Shown here: positions 8,108 to 16,450 of the stretch, piece by piece
Position numbering within the stretch: position 1 is the first letter of the stretch
How the letters are laid out: every line of letters starts with the position of its first letter
Source of the DNA: Micromonospora sp. WMMD1082
GTDB taxonomy: Bacteria; Actinomycetota; Actinomycetes; Mycobacteriales; Micromonosporaceae
DNA length: 64,000 bases
Direction of reading: 5' to 3'
Assembly (NCBI RefSeq): GCF_029626175.1
Contig: NZ_JARUBM010000002.1
Location: forward strand, 4,481,001-4,545,000
Made by a program: the position numbers and the translations under genes
The notes under the pieces: generated by a model
The model's database searches: none
The model's input: the letters and a program-made list of their open reading frames with translations, nothing else
Told to the model about the DNA's origin: nothing

Positions 8108-9020
8108 ACGCGGTGTGCCGGAGGCGGGCGGCGTCCTGGCTCGGTGCCGCACCGAACTGGCGGCGGTATTCACGACTGAACTGCGACGGGCTGTCGTAAC
8201 CCACCCGATGACCGACCCCGGTGACGTCGTCCGGGTGGGCGGCCAGCAGTAGCCGCGCCTGCTGGAGCCGGATCTGCTTCTGGAACTGGATGGGGCTCAT
8301 CGCGGTGACCGCTTGGAAGTTGCGGTAGAACGCGGACAGGCTCATGCCCGACAGCTGCGCGATCTCCTCGACCCGGAACGCCTGCCGGTAGTTGTCCCGG
8401 ATCCAGCGCACCGCGCGGGTGACGTGGGCGATGTTGCTGTCGGCCAGGCCGAGCTGGCGGACGGCGTCGCCCTGTTCGCCGGTGACGAGGCGCCACAGGA
8501 TCTCCCGCTTGATCAGTGGTGCGAGCACCGGGATGTCGCGCGGCCGGTCGAGGAGACGCAGCATGCGTACCGCCGCGTCGACCAGCTCGCCGGGCGCATC
8601 GCTGACGGCCAGCGCGGACGGCGTGCCGCCGCGCGGGCGGGGGAGGCCGCCGGGTGGCGTGTCGAGCAGCAGTTCGGCGATCGCCGACGGCTCCAGGGCG
8701 AGGCCGAACCCGAGCGCCGGCCGCTGGTGGCTGGCCTCGGTGTAATGGCCGGTGACCGGCAGGTCGACCGAGGCGATCAGATACTGGCCGGCGCGGTACT
8801 CGTACACCCGGTCGCCGAGTGCGAGCGTCTTCGCGCCCTGCGCGATGAGCGCCAGCACCGTGCCCGACATCGACGCGGAGGGCTGGTGGGCCTGCTCGGC
8901 CCTGCCGATCAGGACGCCGTCGATGGGCGTGGTCCAGTCGGGCCGCGCGTGACGGGCCAGCAACGCGCGCAGTTCGTCGAGCAGCACGAGCCCATTAGAG
9001 CATCCGCCGTTGTTCCGCAC
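8082..9020 (-). CDS. AraC-family transcriptional regulator with AraC_N ligand domain
   Basis: About 312 residues. The N-terminal half is the cupin-like AraC_N domain (QAHQPSASMSGTVLALIAQG, then LIASVDLPVTGHY). The C-terminal half has the paired helix-turn-helix (FRVEEIAQLSGMSLSAFYRN, FQAVTAMSPIQFQKQIRL, VGHRVGYDSPSQFSREYRR). Start choice is open: TTG 9038, GTG 9020 and GTG 8987 are all in frame and none has a strong ribosome site. The gene is divergent from the short-chain dehydrogenase at 9149, a pairing seen repeatedly for AraC_N regulators that switch on an adjacent SDR. Confidence 0.85.
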   Translation of the reverse strand: MRNNGGCSNGLVLLDELRALLARHARPDWTTPIDGVLIGRAEQAHQPSASMSGTVLALIAQGAKTLALGDRVYEYRAGQYLIASVDLPVTGHYTEASHQRPALGFGLALEPSAIAELLLDTPPGGLPRPRGGTPSALAVSDAPGELVDAAVRMLRLLDRPRDIPVLAPLIKREILWRLVTGEQGDAVRQLGLADSNIAHVTRAVRWIRDNYRQAFRVEEIAQLSGMSLSAFYRNFQAVTAMSPIQFQKQIRLQQARLLLAAHPDDVTGVGHRVGYDSPSQFSREYRRQFGAAPSQDAARLRHTAFTPAVSIP

Positions 9021-9106
9021 AGTGAGAGGATCAGGCAAGAGGTCAAGAGCATTGTTCTACTGCAACACCTGCTCAAGCTGGTCATATGGATGCAGCCAAG
9101 TCGTAG

Positions 9107-9124
9107 GGAGCTAACGATAGCTCC
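9107..9124. promoter_or_regulatory. Inverted repeat in the araC-like/SDR intergenic region
   Basis: GGAGCT-AACGAT-AGCTCC is a perfect 6-6-6 inverted repeat, 24 bases before the SDR ATG. It could be an operator, or a short hairpin in the leader that covers the start region. AraC proteins more often bind direct repeats, so the link to the neighbouring regulator is uncertain. Confidence 0.35.
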
Positions 9125-9148
9125 ACGAATGAACAGGTGGGTAGCAGT

Positions 9149-9922
9149 ATGCGGGTCGCCATCGTCATCGGCGCCAGCTCCGGCATCGGGCAGAGCGCAG
9201 CCATCCAACTCGCCAAGCGGGGCACGGGCGTCGTGCTGACCTACAGCGGCAACCAGGCCGGCGCCCAGGAGACGCTGGCCGCCATCGAGAAGGAGGGCGG
9301 CACCGCCGTCGCACTCCGGTTGGACATCGGCCGCAGCGACACCTTCCCGGCCTTCCGGGAGCGGATCGTCGCCGTGCTCCGCGACACCTGGCAGCGGGAC
9401 ACGTTCGACTATCTGGTCAACAACGCCGGCTTCGGCGGTGGGGCGATGTTCGAGGAGACCACCGAGGAACTCTTCGACCGGTTCGTGCGGGTGCTGCTCA
9501 AGGGGCCGTACTTCCTCACCCAGGCACTGCTGCCGCTGCTCGCCGACGGCGGTGCCATCGTCAACGTCAGCAGCAACTCGGCGCTACCCACGGGCCTCGT
9601 GGACGCCGGCTACTCCGCGTACGCCACGATGAAGGGCGGCCTGAACGTGCTGACCCGTTACCTGGCCAAGGAGCTGGCGCCGCGCCGCATCCGGGTCAAC
9701 GCCGTCTCGCCCGGTCCGACCCGTACCCGGCTCTCCGACGCCTCCGGGGTCGTGGCCTTCGAGGCGTACCCGGAGGCGATCCCCGCGCTCGCCGCCAAGA
9801 CCGCCCTCGGCCGCATCGGTGAGCCCGACGACATCGGCGTGGTGATCGCCACGCTACTCGGCGAGGCGGGTGCCTGGATCACCGCACAGAACATCGAGGT
9901 CTCCGGCGGCTACGACCTCTGA
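9149..9922 (+). CDS. Short-chain dehydrogenase/reductase
   Basis: A 257-residue classical SDR oxidoreductase using NAD(P). The nucleotide site is VIGASSGIGQSAA at residue 6, NNAG appears near residue 91, and the catalytic set is Ser in NVSSNSALP plus Tyr and Lys in YSAYATMKGGLN. The C-terminus (AWITAQNIEVSGGYDL) is typical of 3-oxoacyl-ACP-reductase-like members. ATG 9149 is preferred over GTG 9137 because AGGTGG lies about nine bases upstream. The substrate is unknown. It probably answers to the divergent AraC-type gene. Confidence 0.88.
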   Translation: MRVAIVIGASSGIGQSAAIQLAKRGTGVVLTYSGNQAGAQETLAAIEKEGGTAVALRLDIGRSDTFPAFRERIVAVLRDTWQRDTFDYLVNNAGFGGGAMFEETTEELFDRFVRVLLKGPYFLTQALLPLLADGGAIVNVSSNSALPTGLVDAGYSAYATMKGGLNVLTRYLAKELAPRRIRVNAVSPGPTRTRLSDASGVVAFEAYPEAIPALAAKTALGRIGEPDDIGVVIATLLGEAGAWITAQNIEVSGGYDL

Positions 9923-9964
9923 CGCCGGGTGGGCGTGGACGGCCGGCGGTATCGTGTTCCGTCG

Positions 9965-11206
9965 ATGCGGGGTGAATGGCGGAGAGTGGTCCGGGCGCTG
10001 CCGGCCGTCGCGGTGGCGCTGCTGGTGGCGGCCACGCTCGGCGGCGACCGTGGGGTGGGCGGCGATCCCCGACTACGCCTCGACGTGACGCCGGCCGCCG
10101 CGCTCGCCGACGAGCCGGTGCGGGTACGCGTCGGCGGCCTAACGGCGGGGGAGCGGGTGACCGTCGCCGCCGAGGCCGAGGACCACGCGGGACGGCTGTG
10201 GCGGGCGACGGCGACCTTCGTCGCGGACCGGAACGGCACGGTGGACCTGTCCCAGGACGCCTCCAGCGGCGGCTCCTACTCGGGTGTCGACCCGATGGGG
10301 CTGTTCTGGTCGATGGACCCGGTCGACGGCGACGCCTCGTACTTCGCGCCGAGCTTGCCGCAGGTGAGACCCGACTTCACCGTGCGGCTGTCGGCCACCG
10401 CAGGCGGACGCGGGCCGGCCACCGCCGCCGTGCGCCGGGACTGGACCGCCGGGGCGGTCACCTTCACCGAGCTGACCACACAGGCGGACGGCGTGCGCGG
10501 GATGCTCGTGTTGCCCCCGCCCGACGTGCCGCGACGGCCCGGCGTGCTGAGGATCGGCGGGTCCGAGGGCGGGATCAGCTGGCTGTACGACGCGCCGTTG
10601 CTGGCCTCCCGGGGGCACCCGGTGTTGGCGCTCGCCTACTTCGACTCGGCGGGTCTCCCGGACAGCCTGCACGACATCCCGCTGGAATACTTCGCCACCG
10701 CCGCCGAACTGCTCGCCCGGCACTCCGGCGGCGAGGTGGCGGCGGTGGGCTACTCGCGCGGCAGCGAGGCGGCGCTGCTGCTGGCGCAGCTGTACCCGGA
10801 ACTGGTACGCGCCGTCGTCGTCTACGCGCCGAGCAACTGGGTCAACCCGGGTTACCCGTACACGGGAGCGGCCGCCTGGACCTGGAACGGCCGGCCCGTC
10901 CCGGCGGGCCGGATCCCGGTCGACCGGATCGACGGACCGGTGCTGGCGATCAGCGGAGCGGACGACCAGCTCTGGGACGCGGCCGCCTACGGCGCCGAGT
11001 TGGTGCTGGCCCTCGGCGGTCCACCGCACCGCATGCTGCTCTATCCCGACGCGGGACACGGCGTCGGCACCGTCCCGTACCTGCCCTCCGAGACGGTGCA
11101 CCAGGGACCGACCGGCGTGCAGACGTACGGCGGCACCCGCGCCGGCGACGCCGCCGCCCGGCGGGACGGTTGGTCGCAGCTGCTCGCCTTCCTCGCCGCG
11201 GCCTGA
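9965..11206 (+). CDS. Acyl-CoA thioesterase/bile-acid acyltransferase (BAAT)-like alpha/beta hydrolase
   Basis: About 413 residues from ATG 9965 (an in-frame GTG at 9929 is possible). After a hydrophobic N-terminal segment (ALPAVAVALLVAATLGG), residues 40-160 form the beta domain of the acyl-CoA thioester hydrolase family (PVRVRVGGLTAGERVTV, then DPMGLFWSMDPVD). The C-terminal alpha/beta hydrolase has a nucleophile elbow GYSRGSEA, Asp in SGADDQLWDA and His in YPDAGHGVGT, so the triad is complete. BAAT enzymes use Cys at the nucleophile; Ser here points to hydrolysis of acyl thioesters or esters rather than conjugation. The N-terminal hydrophobic segment suggests export or membrane attachment, which is odd for an acyl-CoA enzyme. 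Confidence 0.75.
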   Translation: MRGEWRRVVRALPAVAVALLVAATLGGDRGVGGDPRLRLDVTPAAALADEPVRVRVGGLTAGERVTVAAEAEDHAGRLWRATATFVADRNGTVDLSQDASSGGSYSGVDPMGLFWSMDPVDGDASYFAPSLPQVRPDFTVRLSATAGGRGPATAAVRRDWTAGAVTFTELTTQADGVRGMLVLPPPDVPRRPGVLRIGGSEGGISWLYDAPLLASRGHPVLALAYFDSAGLPDSLHDIPLEYFATAAELLARHSGGEVAAVGYSRGSEAALLLAQLYPELVRAVVVYAPSNWVNPGYPYTGAAAWTWNGRPVPAGRIPVDRIDGPVLAISGADDQLWDAAAYGAELVLALGGPPHRMLLYPDAGHGVGTVPYLPSETVHQGPTGVQTYGGTRAGDAAARRDGWSQLLAFLAAA

Positions 11207-11220
11207 CCGTCGCCGCCGGG

Positions 11221-13359
11221 TCAGCGCGGTGACCGGGTCTTCGGCAGGTCGAACTGGTCGGCGCGGCGACAGTCGCGCTGGTTGCCGATCGCGTCAGGCC
11301 CCAACCGGTCGAGCACCCGGCGGGCCCGCTCCCGGCCCAGGTTCCAGGCGTACCACGGGTCCGGCTCGGCCAGGTCGTCGGCGATCCAGCTGAGCGTGCA
11401 ACGGCGCACCGGATCGGGCAGGGTGGACAGGGCGGGGGTGGCGTCCGCGGAGAGGGCGCGAAGATACCAGGCGTCGATCCGGCCGGTCTGCTCGTAGCGG
11501 GCCACGTTGCGGCGGGCCGCGTAGTCCTCCGGGTTGAGCGCCGCCAGGCCCAGCAGCATCACCACCGCGAGCGCCGCGGTCAGGCGCGGGATCGCGCCGC
11601 CGCGCCAGCGTACGCCGGCCACCAGGATCATCAGGAAGACGGCACCGAGCAGCAGCTCGAAGGCCATCACGAAGATGCGCTCGCCGGTGAAGCTGTAGAC
11701 CTTCTGGTACGTGTACATTCGGGACAGCGCCGACACCACGATGACCACGCTCAGCGCGCTGAGCAGGCCGAGCAGGACCCGCAGCAGCACCCGGTCGAGC
11801 CGCCGGTCCCGACGCGCCCAGCGGCTCACCCCGCCGAGCACCGCCAGGGCGAGCACCGTGACCACGACCAGTTGCCAGAAGCCGCTGCGGGCGTACTCGG
11901 CGTAGCTGAGGCCGGTGGTGTCCAGCACGTGCCGCTGCCCACCGAAGAGCACGGTGAACTGCACGGCGACGAAGCCGCCGAAGAGGACGGCCAGGGTGGC
12001 GATCGCCGGCGCCCACTCGACCAGCCCGACGCTACGCGCGGTCGGCCGGTCCAGCGAGGCCAGGTCCGGCGGCGCGGCGATCGTGTAGACGGCGGCCACC
12101 GCGATCAGGGCGCCGACGGCCGCCAGGAACAGCCACCGGAACACCCCGCTCACGCTGATTTCCGGGATGAGGGCGCCGAGCACCTGGGCGAAGGCGGCGT
12201 CGGCGGAGGAGAGCAGCGCACCGAAGACCACCAGGACCACCACGGTGGCGGCGACCGAGCCGACAACCCGGCGCGCGGCACCGGAATCGCCCGGCGCGCG
12301 GACGTGGGTACGCACCCACGGCAGCCCGCGTATCGCCGCGATCGGGGCGCCCACCAGGCTGAACAGGATCGACCGGACCCGTCGCCCGCCGACGATCGCC
12401 AGCGCCGCGCAGGCCAGCGCCCCCAGCACGCAGAACGTCACCAGCCACCAGGCGTTGCGGAAGCCCAGCACCGCGAGCAGCGCGAGGGCGGCACCGGCCC
12501 AACCGGCCCGGACCCACCGCTCGGCCCGGGGCAGCGCGGCGGTGTGCCGCCGCACCGCGACGACGACGCCGGCCGTGAGCACCAGCCAGCCAAGGAACCA
12601 GCCGATGCCGGTACGGCCCAGCGGCACGAAGGCGGCCACGCCGAGCGCCCCGGCCAGGACCGCCAGCGGGGTGGCCCGACCGCGGGCCGGGGCGGGGCCG
12701 GGCCACACCCGGTCGAAGAAGGACGGCGGTGGCGGCAACCGCCGGAAGTCGTACGGTGAACCCGGCGGCCGGTGGCCGGGCGGTGGTGGCAGCACCGGGG
12801 CGCCGGGCTGCCCCACCGGCCGGGCCGCGCCGGCTCGGGGCGCCGTGCCCGCTGCTCCCGTGCCGACCGCCGCTCCTGCTGCTCCCGTGCCGACCGGTGC
12901 CGTCCCGTGCGAGGCGGCGCCAGTTGGCGCGCCGGTGGCGGCCGGACCAGCCGGCGGTGGCGGGGTGGGTGGTGCCGTCTCGGGGGTCCGCTGGGTCGGC
13001 GGTGCCGCCCCCGTCGGCGGCGTGACCGGGGCGGAGACCGTCGTCGGCGCTGGTCGGCCCGCGACCGCGGCGCTCGCCGCCGGGGTGTCCCGGCCGATCG
13101 GGGCCGACTCCCCGGCGGTCGCGACCAGGGGGAGGAAGATCGCGTAACCGTGGGTGCCGGGTGGCACGGTCACCGGGATCGCCCAGGCGGGTTGGTCGGC
13201 CGGACCGGGCCAGACGATCGACAGCAGCCCTTCGGTGGGCGGCATCACCAGCAGTTGGGGTGCCCCGGCCGGACCGGTCGGACCGGCGTCGGACGGGACA
13301 GGGGCGCCGCCGGGTTCCCCGGTGCTCGGGGAACGCTCGGCGGGTGGCGGCTCGGACAC
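11221..13359 (-). CDS. Large multipass membrane protein of the DUF4153/DUF4173 type
   Basis: A 712-residue protein. The first 230 residues are a cytoplasmic, Pro/Ala/Gly/Thr-rich low-complexity region with short repeats such as VGTGAAG. From about residue 235 there are roughly twelve membrane segments (FLGWLVLTAGVVVAVRRH, FRNAWWLVTFCVLGALACAA and others). The conserved DUF4173 phrases are FGALLSSADAAFAQVL and RRLDRVLLRVLLGLLSALSV followed by SRMYTYQKVYSFTGERIF. The C-terminal 100 residues are soluble (NPEDYAARRNVARYEQTGRID). Function is not known for this family. The Pro-rich tail may bind a partner or simply act as a spacer. Confidence 0.7.
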   Translation of the reverse strand: MSEPPPAERSPSTGEPGGAPVPSDAGPTGPAGAPQLLVMPPTEGLLSIVWPGPADQPAWAIPVTVPPGTHGYAIFLPLVATAGESAPIGRDTPAASAAVAGRPAPTTVSAPVTPPTGAAPPTQRTPETAPPTPPPPAGPAATGAPTGAASHGTAPVGTGAAGAAVGTGAAGTAPRAGAARPVGQPGAPVLPPPPGHRPPGSPYDFRRLPPPPSFFDRVWPGPAPARGRATPLAVLAGALGVAAFVPLGRTGIGWFLGWLVLTAGVVVAVRRHTAALPRAERWVRAGWAGAALALLAVLGFRNAWWLVTFCVLGALACAALAIVGGRRVRSILFSLVGAPIAAIRGLPWVRTHVRAPGDSGAARRVVGSVAATVVVLVVFGALLSSADAAFAQVLGALIPEISVSGVFRWLFLAAVGALIAVAAVYTIAAPPDLASLDRPTARSVGLVEWAPAIATLAVLFGGFVAVQFTVLFGGQRHVLDTTGLSYAEYARSGFWQLVVVTVLALAVLGGVSRWARRDRRLDRVLLRVLLGLLSALSVVIVVSALSRMYTYQKVYSFTGERIFVMAFELLLGAVFLMILVAGVRWRGGAIPRLTAALAVVMLLGLAALNPEDYAARRNVARYEQTGRIDAWYLRALSADATPALSTLPDPVRRCTLSWIADDLAEPDPWYAWNLGRERARRVLDRLGPDAIGNQRDCRRADQFDLPKTRSPR

Positions 13360-13622
13360 CGCACCCTCCTAGGTTGACAGGCTGCGGTCACTCTAGGGGC
13401 CGACGCCTGTTCGCGTGGGCCCGTCTGCACGCGACACCCTCATCTCGGTCAATGTGCCGAAAACGGACAGGACGACAGGTCCCCTCCTGACGCACTGTTG
13501 TAGCAGGTAGAGAGGCTTGCGCCGGACGGGCGCGCCTCGGCCGACACCGCCCCGTCGACAGGGCGGGTGTCACCGCGACCGACAGCGACGTCGCCCCCAC
13601 CACCACGCAGGAAGGAGCAGCC

Positions 13623-13892
13623 ATGGCCGCTCCCACCGCTACCGCCTCACTCAACGCGAGCAGCTACGCCCCCGGTGCCCAGATGCTGCTCACCATCAAC
13701 TACAGCGACCCCGACACGACGGCGCTCACCGTCACCGTCGTGGTCACCGACGCCCAGGGCAACCGCAGCGCTCCGGTGTCGACGACCGCCGTGGTCGATC
13801 CGCTCACCATCACCGTCACCGACGACTCGGGCCGTGCCTGGACCCGGGTGTCGGACAACGGCTCGGTGGCCGTCTACCGGGCGGTGGCATGA
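13623..13892 (+). CDS. Small Ig-like protein, probably the N-terminal part of the next gene
   Basis: An 89-residue beta-rich protein without a signal peptide, started at ATG 13623 with AAGGAG correctly spaced upstream. The text TATASLNASSYAPGAQMLLT, then VTVVVTDAQGNRSAP and LTITVTDDSGRAWTRVSDNG, is an Ig-like strand pattern. It ends in an ATGA overlap with the following gene, whose first residues (RVTVTVRDSVSQTATATAAY) read like the closing strands of the same Ig fold. Either the two are translationally coupled or a single-base indel split one protein; I favour the latter slightly. Confidence 0.55.
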   Translation: MAAPTATASLNASSYAPGAQMLLTINYSDPDTTALTVTVVVTDAQGNRSAPVSTTAVVDPLTITVTDDSGRAWTRVSDNGSVAVYRAVA

Positions 13893-14929
13893 TGCCCCGG
13901 GTGACCGTCACGGTGCGGGACTCGGTCAGCCAGACCGCCACCGCCACCGCCGCCTACACCATCCTGCCGCCGGTGCTGGGCGGGTACTACCTCTCCGGTG
14001 GTGCGGACCCGACGGCCGACATGGCGGGCGGCAACTTCCGGTCGCTGACCCAGTACCGCAGCTTCGCCGACGCCCACGTCTTCCCCGGCTACAACCGCCC
14101 CTGGCTGGTCACCCTCGGCAGAGCCGGCGTGCAGCTCAACATGGTGCTCGAACTGAAGCACTACGGTGCGTCCGACACCGGGGCACAGACCTTCACCCTG
14201 GACGGCGTGACGTACACCGTGCCGGCGCCGGCGATGACCATCCAGCAGCGTCCGGGCACGATCTGGCCGAAGGCGTACGGCTACGGGCAGGTGCTCGCCG
14301 GCCAGTGCGACGGGCTGTTCGCCCGGGCCCTGGCGCAGTACCGGACGATGGGCTTCGGGGTGAACATCCAGCTCGCCTCCGAGCTGGATACCGACCACGA
14401 GTTCGGCACCACCGAGTCCGGCAAGGCGTACACCTGGGCCGAGTCGGACGTGCGGGCCGTGCAGGCGATGACGTACATCGTGAACTGGTTCAGGGCCAAG
14501 GCGCTGCCCTCGGGGAGCACCTTCTCGGTCGGTCTCGGCGGCTTCGACCGGGCCTGCTTCCGGCGCACCCACCCGGAGGCGCTGATGACGCGGCTGGACT
14601 ACCTGCAATGGAACGTCTACGCGACCAGTCCCACCGACACCGCGTTGGAGCGGTTCCGGCGGACCAAGGACTGGGCGCTGGCCGATCTCGGCCCGGTGGC
14701 GCTGTCGCGTCCGGTGCTCATCGCCGAGTGGGGCGTACGGGTCGCCGAGATCCCCGATCAGGCGGGTTGGATCGCCACGGTGCCGCCGGCGATCGCCCGC
14801 CTGAACGCCGAGCGCGGGCCGTTCATCGTCCGGACGAACTACTTCAACTCCGGCTGGGGCACCCTCAGCCCGAAGGCGACCGGGCTGGCCGCCCTGCGGG
14901 CCGCGTACTCCCGGCCCCCGTACGTCTGA
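13889..14929 (+). CDS. TIM-barrel glycosidase-like protein
   Basis: About 346 residues, beginning with an orphan Ig-like strand pair (RVTVTVRDSVSQTATATAAY) and then, from residue 30, a putative (beta/alpha)8 domain: YYLSGGADPTADMAGGNFRS, FGVNIQLASELDTDHEFGT, RLDYLQWNVYATSP and VLIAEWGVRVAEIPDQ. The Glu in LIAEWG lies at the end of a strand, as catalytic acids do in GH-A clan enzymes, and SELDTDHEF could supply the second acid. I cannot assign a CAZy family or substrate. There is no signal peptide on this frame or the preceding one, unusual for a glycosidase. ATG 13889 overlaps the preceding stop; ATG 13892 is an alternative. Confidence 0.5.
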   Translation: MMPRVTVTVRDSVSQTATATAAYTILPPVLGGYYLSGGADPTADMAGGNFRSLTQYRSFADAHVFPGYNRPWLVTLGRAGVQLNMVLELKHYGASDTGAQTFTLDGVTYTVPAPAMTIQQRPGTIWPKAYGYGQVLAGQCDGLFARALAQYRTMGFGVNIQLASELDTDHEFGTTESGKAYTWAESDVRAVQAMTYIVNWFRAKALPSGSTFSVGLGGFDRACFRRTHPEALMTRLDYLQWNVYATSPTDTALERFRRTKDWALADLGPVALSRPVLIAEWGVRVAEIPDQAGWIATVPPAIARLNAERGPFIVRTNYFNSGWGTLSPKATGLAALRAAYSRPPYV

Positions 14930-15009
14930 CCGGCCCGGTCCGGGGCGGTCCGCCGGAACGGGCAGGTGTGCTGGGTGCTGCCGCCGGGGGCCTACCTATG
15001 CTCGACCCC

Positions 15010-15939
15010 ATGGAACTGCGGATCTTCACCGAACCTCAGCAGGGTGCGACCTACGACGACCTGCTGGCCGTGGCCCGCCGTGCCGAGGAGACCGGCTTCG
15101 GCGCCTTCTTCCGCTCGGACCACTACCTCAAGATGGGGTCGGTCAGCGGCGAACCCGGTCCCACCGACGCGTGGACCACGCTGGCCGGGCTGGCCCGGGA
15201 CACCCGGTCCATCCGGCTCGGCACGCTGATGACCGCCGCGACGTTCCGGCTGCCCGGCCCGCTGGCCATCACCGTCGCGCAGGTCGATCAGATGAGCGGC
15301 GGGCGGGTCGAGCTGGGCATCGGCACCGGCTGGTACGACGCCGAGCACAGCGCGTACGGGATCCCCTTCCCGGGGCTGGGGGAGCGGTTCGACCGGCTGG
15401 ACGAGCAGCTGGCGGTGATCACCGGCCTGTGGCGGACCCCGTCGGGTGAGACGTTCGACTTCACCGGCCGCCACTACCAGGTCAGCGACTCGCCCGCGCT
15501 GCCGAGGCCGGTGCAGCGTCCCCACCCGCCGATCCTGCTGGGCGGGATGGGCGCGCGGCGTACGCCACAACTCGCCGCCCGGTACGCCGACGAGTTCAAC
15601 CTGCCGTTCGTCTCGATCGACGACACGGTCGCCCAGTTCGCCCGCGTCCGCGCCGCGTGTCAGGAGATCGGCCGGAATCCGACGGAGCTGACCTGGTCCA
15701 ACGCGCTGGTGCTGTGCTGCGGGCGGGACGACGCCGAGGTGGCGCGGCGGGCCGCGGCGATCGGCCGGGAACCGGACGAGCTGCGCGGCAACGGGCTGGC
15801 CGGCACGCCCGCCGAGGTGGTCGACAAGATCGGCCGGTACGCGGCGGTCGGCAGCCAGCGGATCTACCTCCAGGTGCTCGATCTGGCCGACCTGGATCAC
15901 CTGGACCTGGTCGCGACCGAGGTGCTGCGCCAGCTCTGA
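15010..15939 (+). CDS. LLM-class (luciferase-like) flavin-dependent oxidoreductase, probably F420-linked
   Basis: A 309-residue bacterial-luciferase-fold TIM barrel. Conserved stretches are ARRAEETGFGAFFRSDHYLK, TAATFRLPGPLAITVAQVDQ, the glycine-rich GRVELGIGTGWYDAEHSAYG and RPHPPILLGGMGARRTPQLA. These are typical of the TIGR03560-like F420-dependent group, and the DHYLK histidine and the GTGW loop line the cofactor site. Substrate unknown. An in-frame ATG at 14998 would add four residues. The gene stands alone, with no F420-synthesis neighbour. Confidence 0.8.
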   Translation: MELRIFTEPQQGATYDDLLAVARRAEETGFGAFFRSDHYLKMGSVSGEPGPTDAWTTLAGLARDTRSIRLGTLMTAATFRLPGPLAITVAQVDQMSGGRVELGIGTGWYDAEHSAYGIPFPGLGERFDRLDEQLAVITGLWRTPSGETFDFTGRHYQVSDSPALPRPVQRPHPPILLGGMGARRTPQLAARYADEFNLPFVSIDDTVAQFARVRAACQEIGRNPTELTWSNALVLCCGRDDAEVARRAAAIGREPDELRGNGLAGTPAEVVDKIGRYAAVGSQRIYLQVLDLADLDHLDLVATEVLRQL

Positions 15940-15955
15940 CCGGTCGGCGGGCCGA

Positions 15956-16393
15956 TCAGGCCCGGTGCCCGTGGACGCCGCGCAGCACCGTGTCCAGCCG
16001 GCCGTCCCGATCACTGTCGATGTAGGTGACGTCGGGCACCCCGTCGCCGTCCAGGTCGAACTGCACCACGTCGGCCACGCCGTCGCCGTCGAAGTCGGTG
16101 ACCACCTCCACCGAGCCGTCCAGATGCCGGCTGACGATCGACCGCGCGCCGGTCCCGGTCCGGGGCGGCGGGCCGGGGGTGGGCACCGGCGTCGGGGCCG
16201 GCCCGGGAGCGGGATTCGGCTGCGGGCCGGGCTGGCCCGCCACCGGTTCGCCGTACGACCAGGTGGCGGCGGACGAGCCGGTGGCGATGCCGACCGGGCC
16301 GCTGGCGGCCTCCACGCCGCTGCCGGCCGGGTCGATCTCCTCCTCGGAGGGGTACACGTCGCCGCGAGGGGCGGGATCACGGTAGCTGCTCAT
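15956..16393 (-). CDS. Protein with tandem Asp-rich calcium-binding-like repeats
   Basis: A 145-residue hydrophilic protein. Residues 20-100 are low complexity, with a Pro-rich run (PNPAPGPAPTPVPTPGPPP). The C-terminal 45 residues hold three successive D-x-D-x-D-G-type loops: DFDGDGVADVV, DLDGDGVPDVTY and DSDRDGRLDTVL. Such loops bind calcium in thrombospondin type 3 and dockerin-like repeats. No signal peptide is visible, so an intracellular calcium-binding or scaffold role is possible but unproved. It is read away from the alditol oxidase gene, and its end faces the LLM gene 16 bases away. Confidence 0.55.
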   Translation of the reverse strand: MSSYRDPAPRGDVYPSEEEIDPAGSGVEAASGPVGIATGSSAATWSYGEPVAGQPGPQPNPAPGPAPTPVPTPGPPPRTGTGARSIVSRHLDGSVEVVTDFDGDGVADVVQFDLDGDGVPDVTYIDSDRDGRLDTVLRGVHGHRA

Positions 16394-16450
16394 CGGCGTA
16401 GGGTTCCCCGACGGAGCCGGCGGTAACCGCCGGCACGGAGAGGGGGCGCA

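Noticed and set aside
13517..13888. Upstream extension of the TIM-barrel frame (forward, 13517)
   Set aside because: The extension reads as Arg/His-rich shadow of the Ig-like ORF; strand-like coding text and a ribosome site exist only in the 13623 frame.
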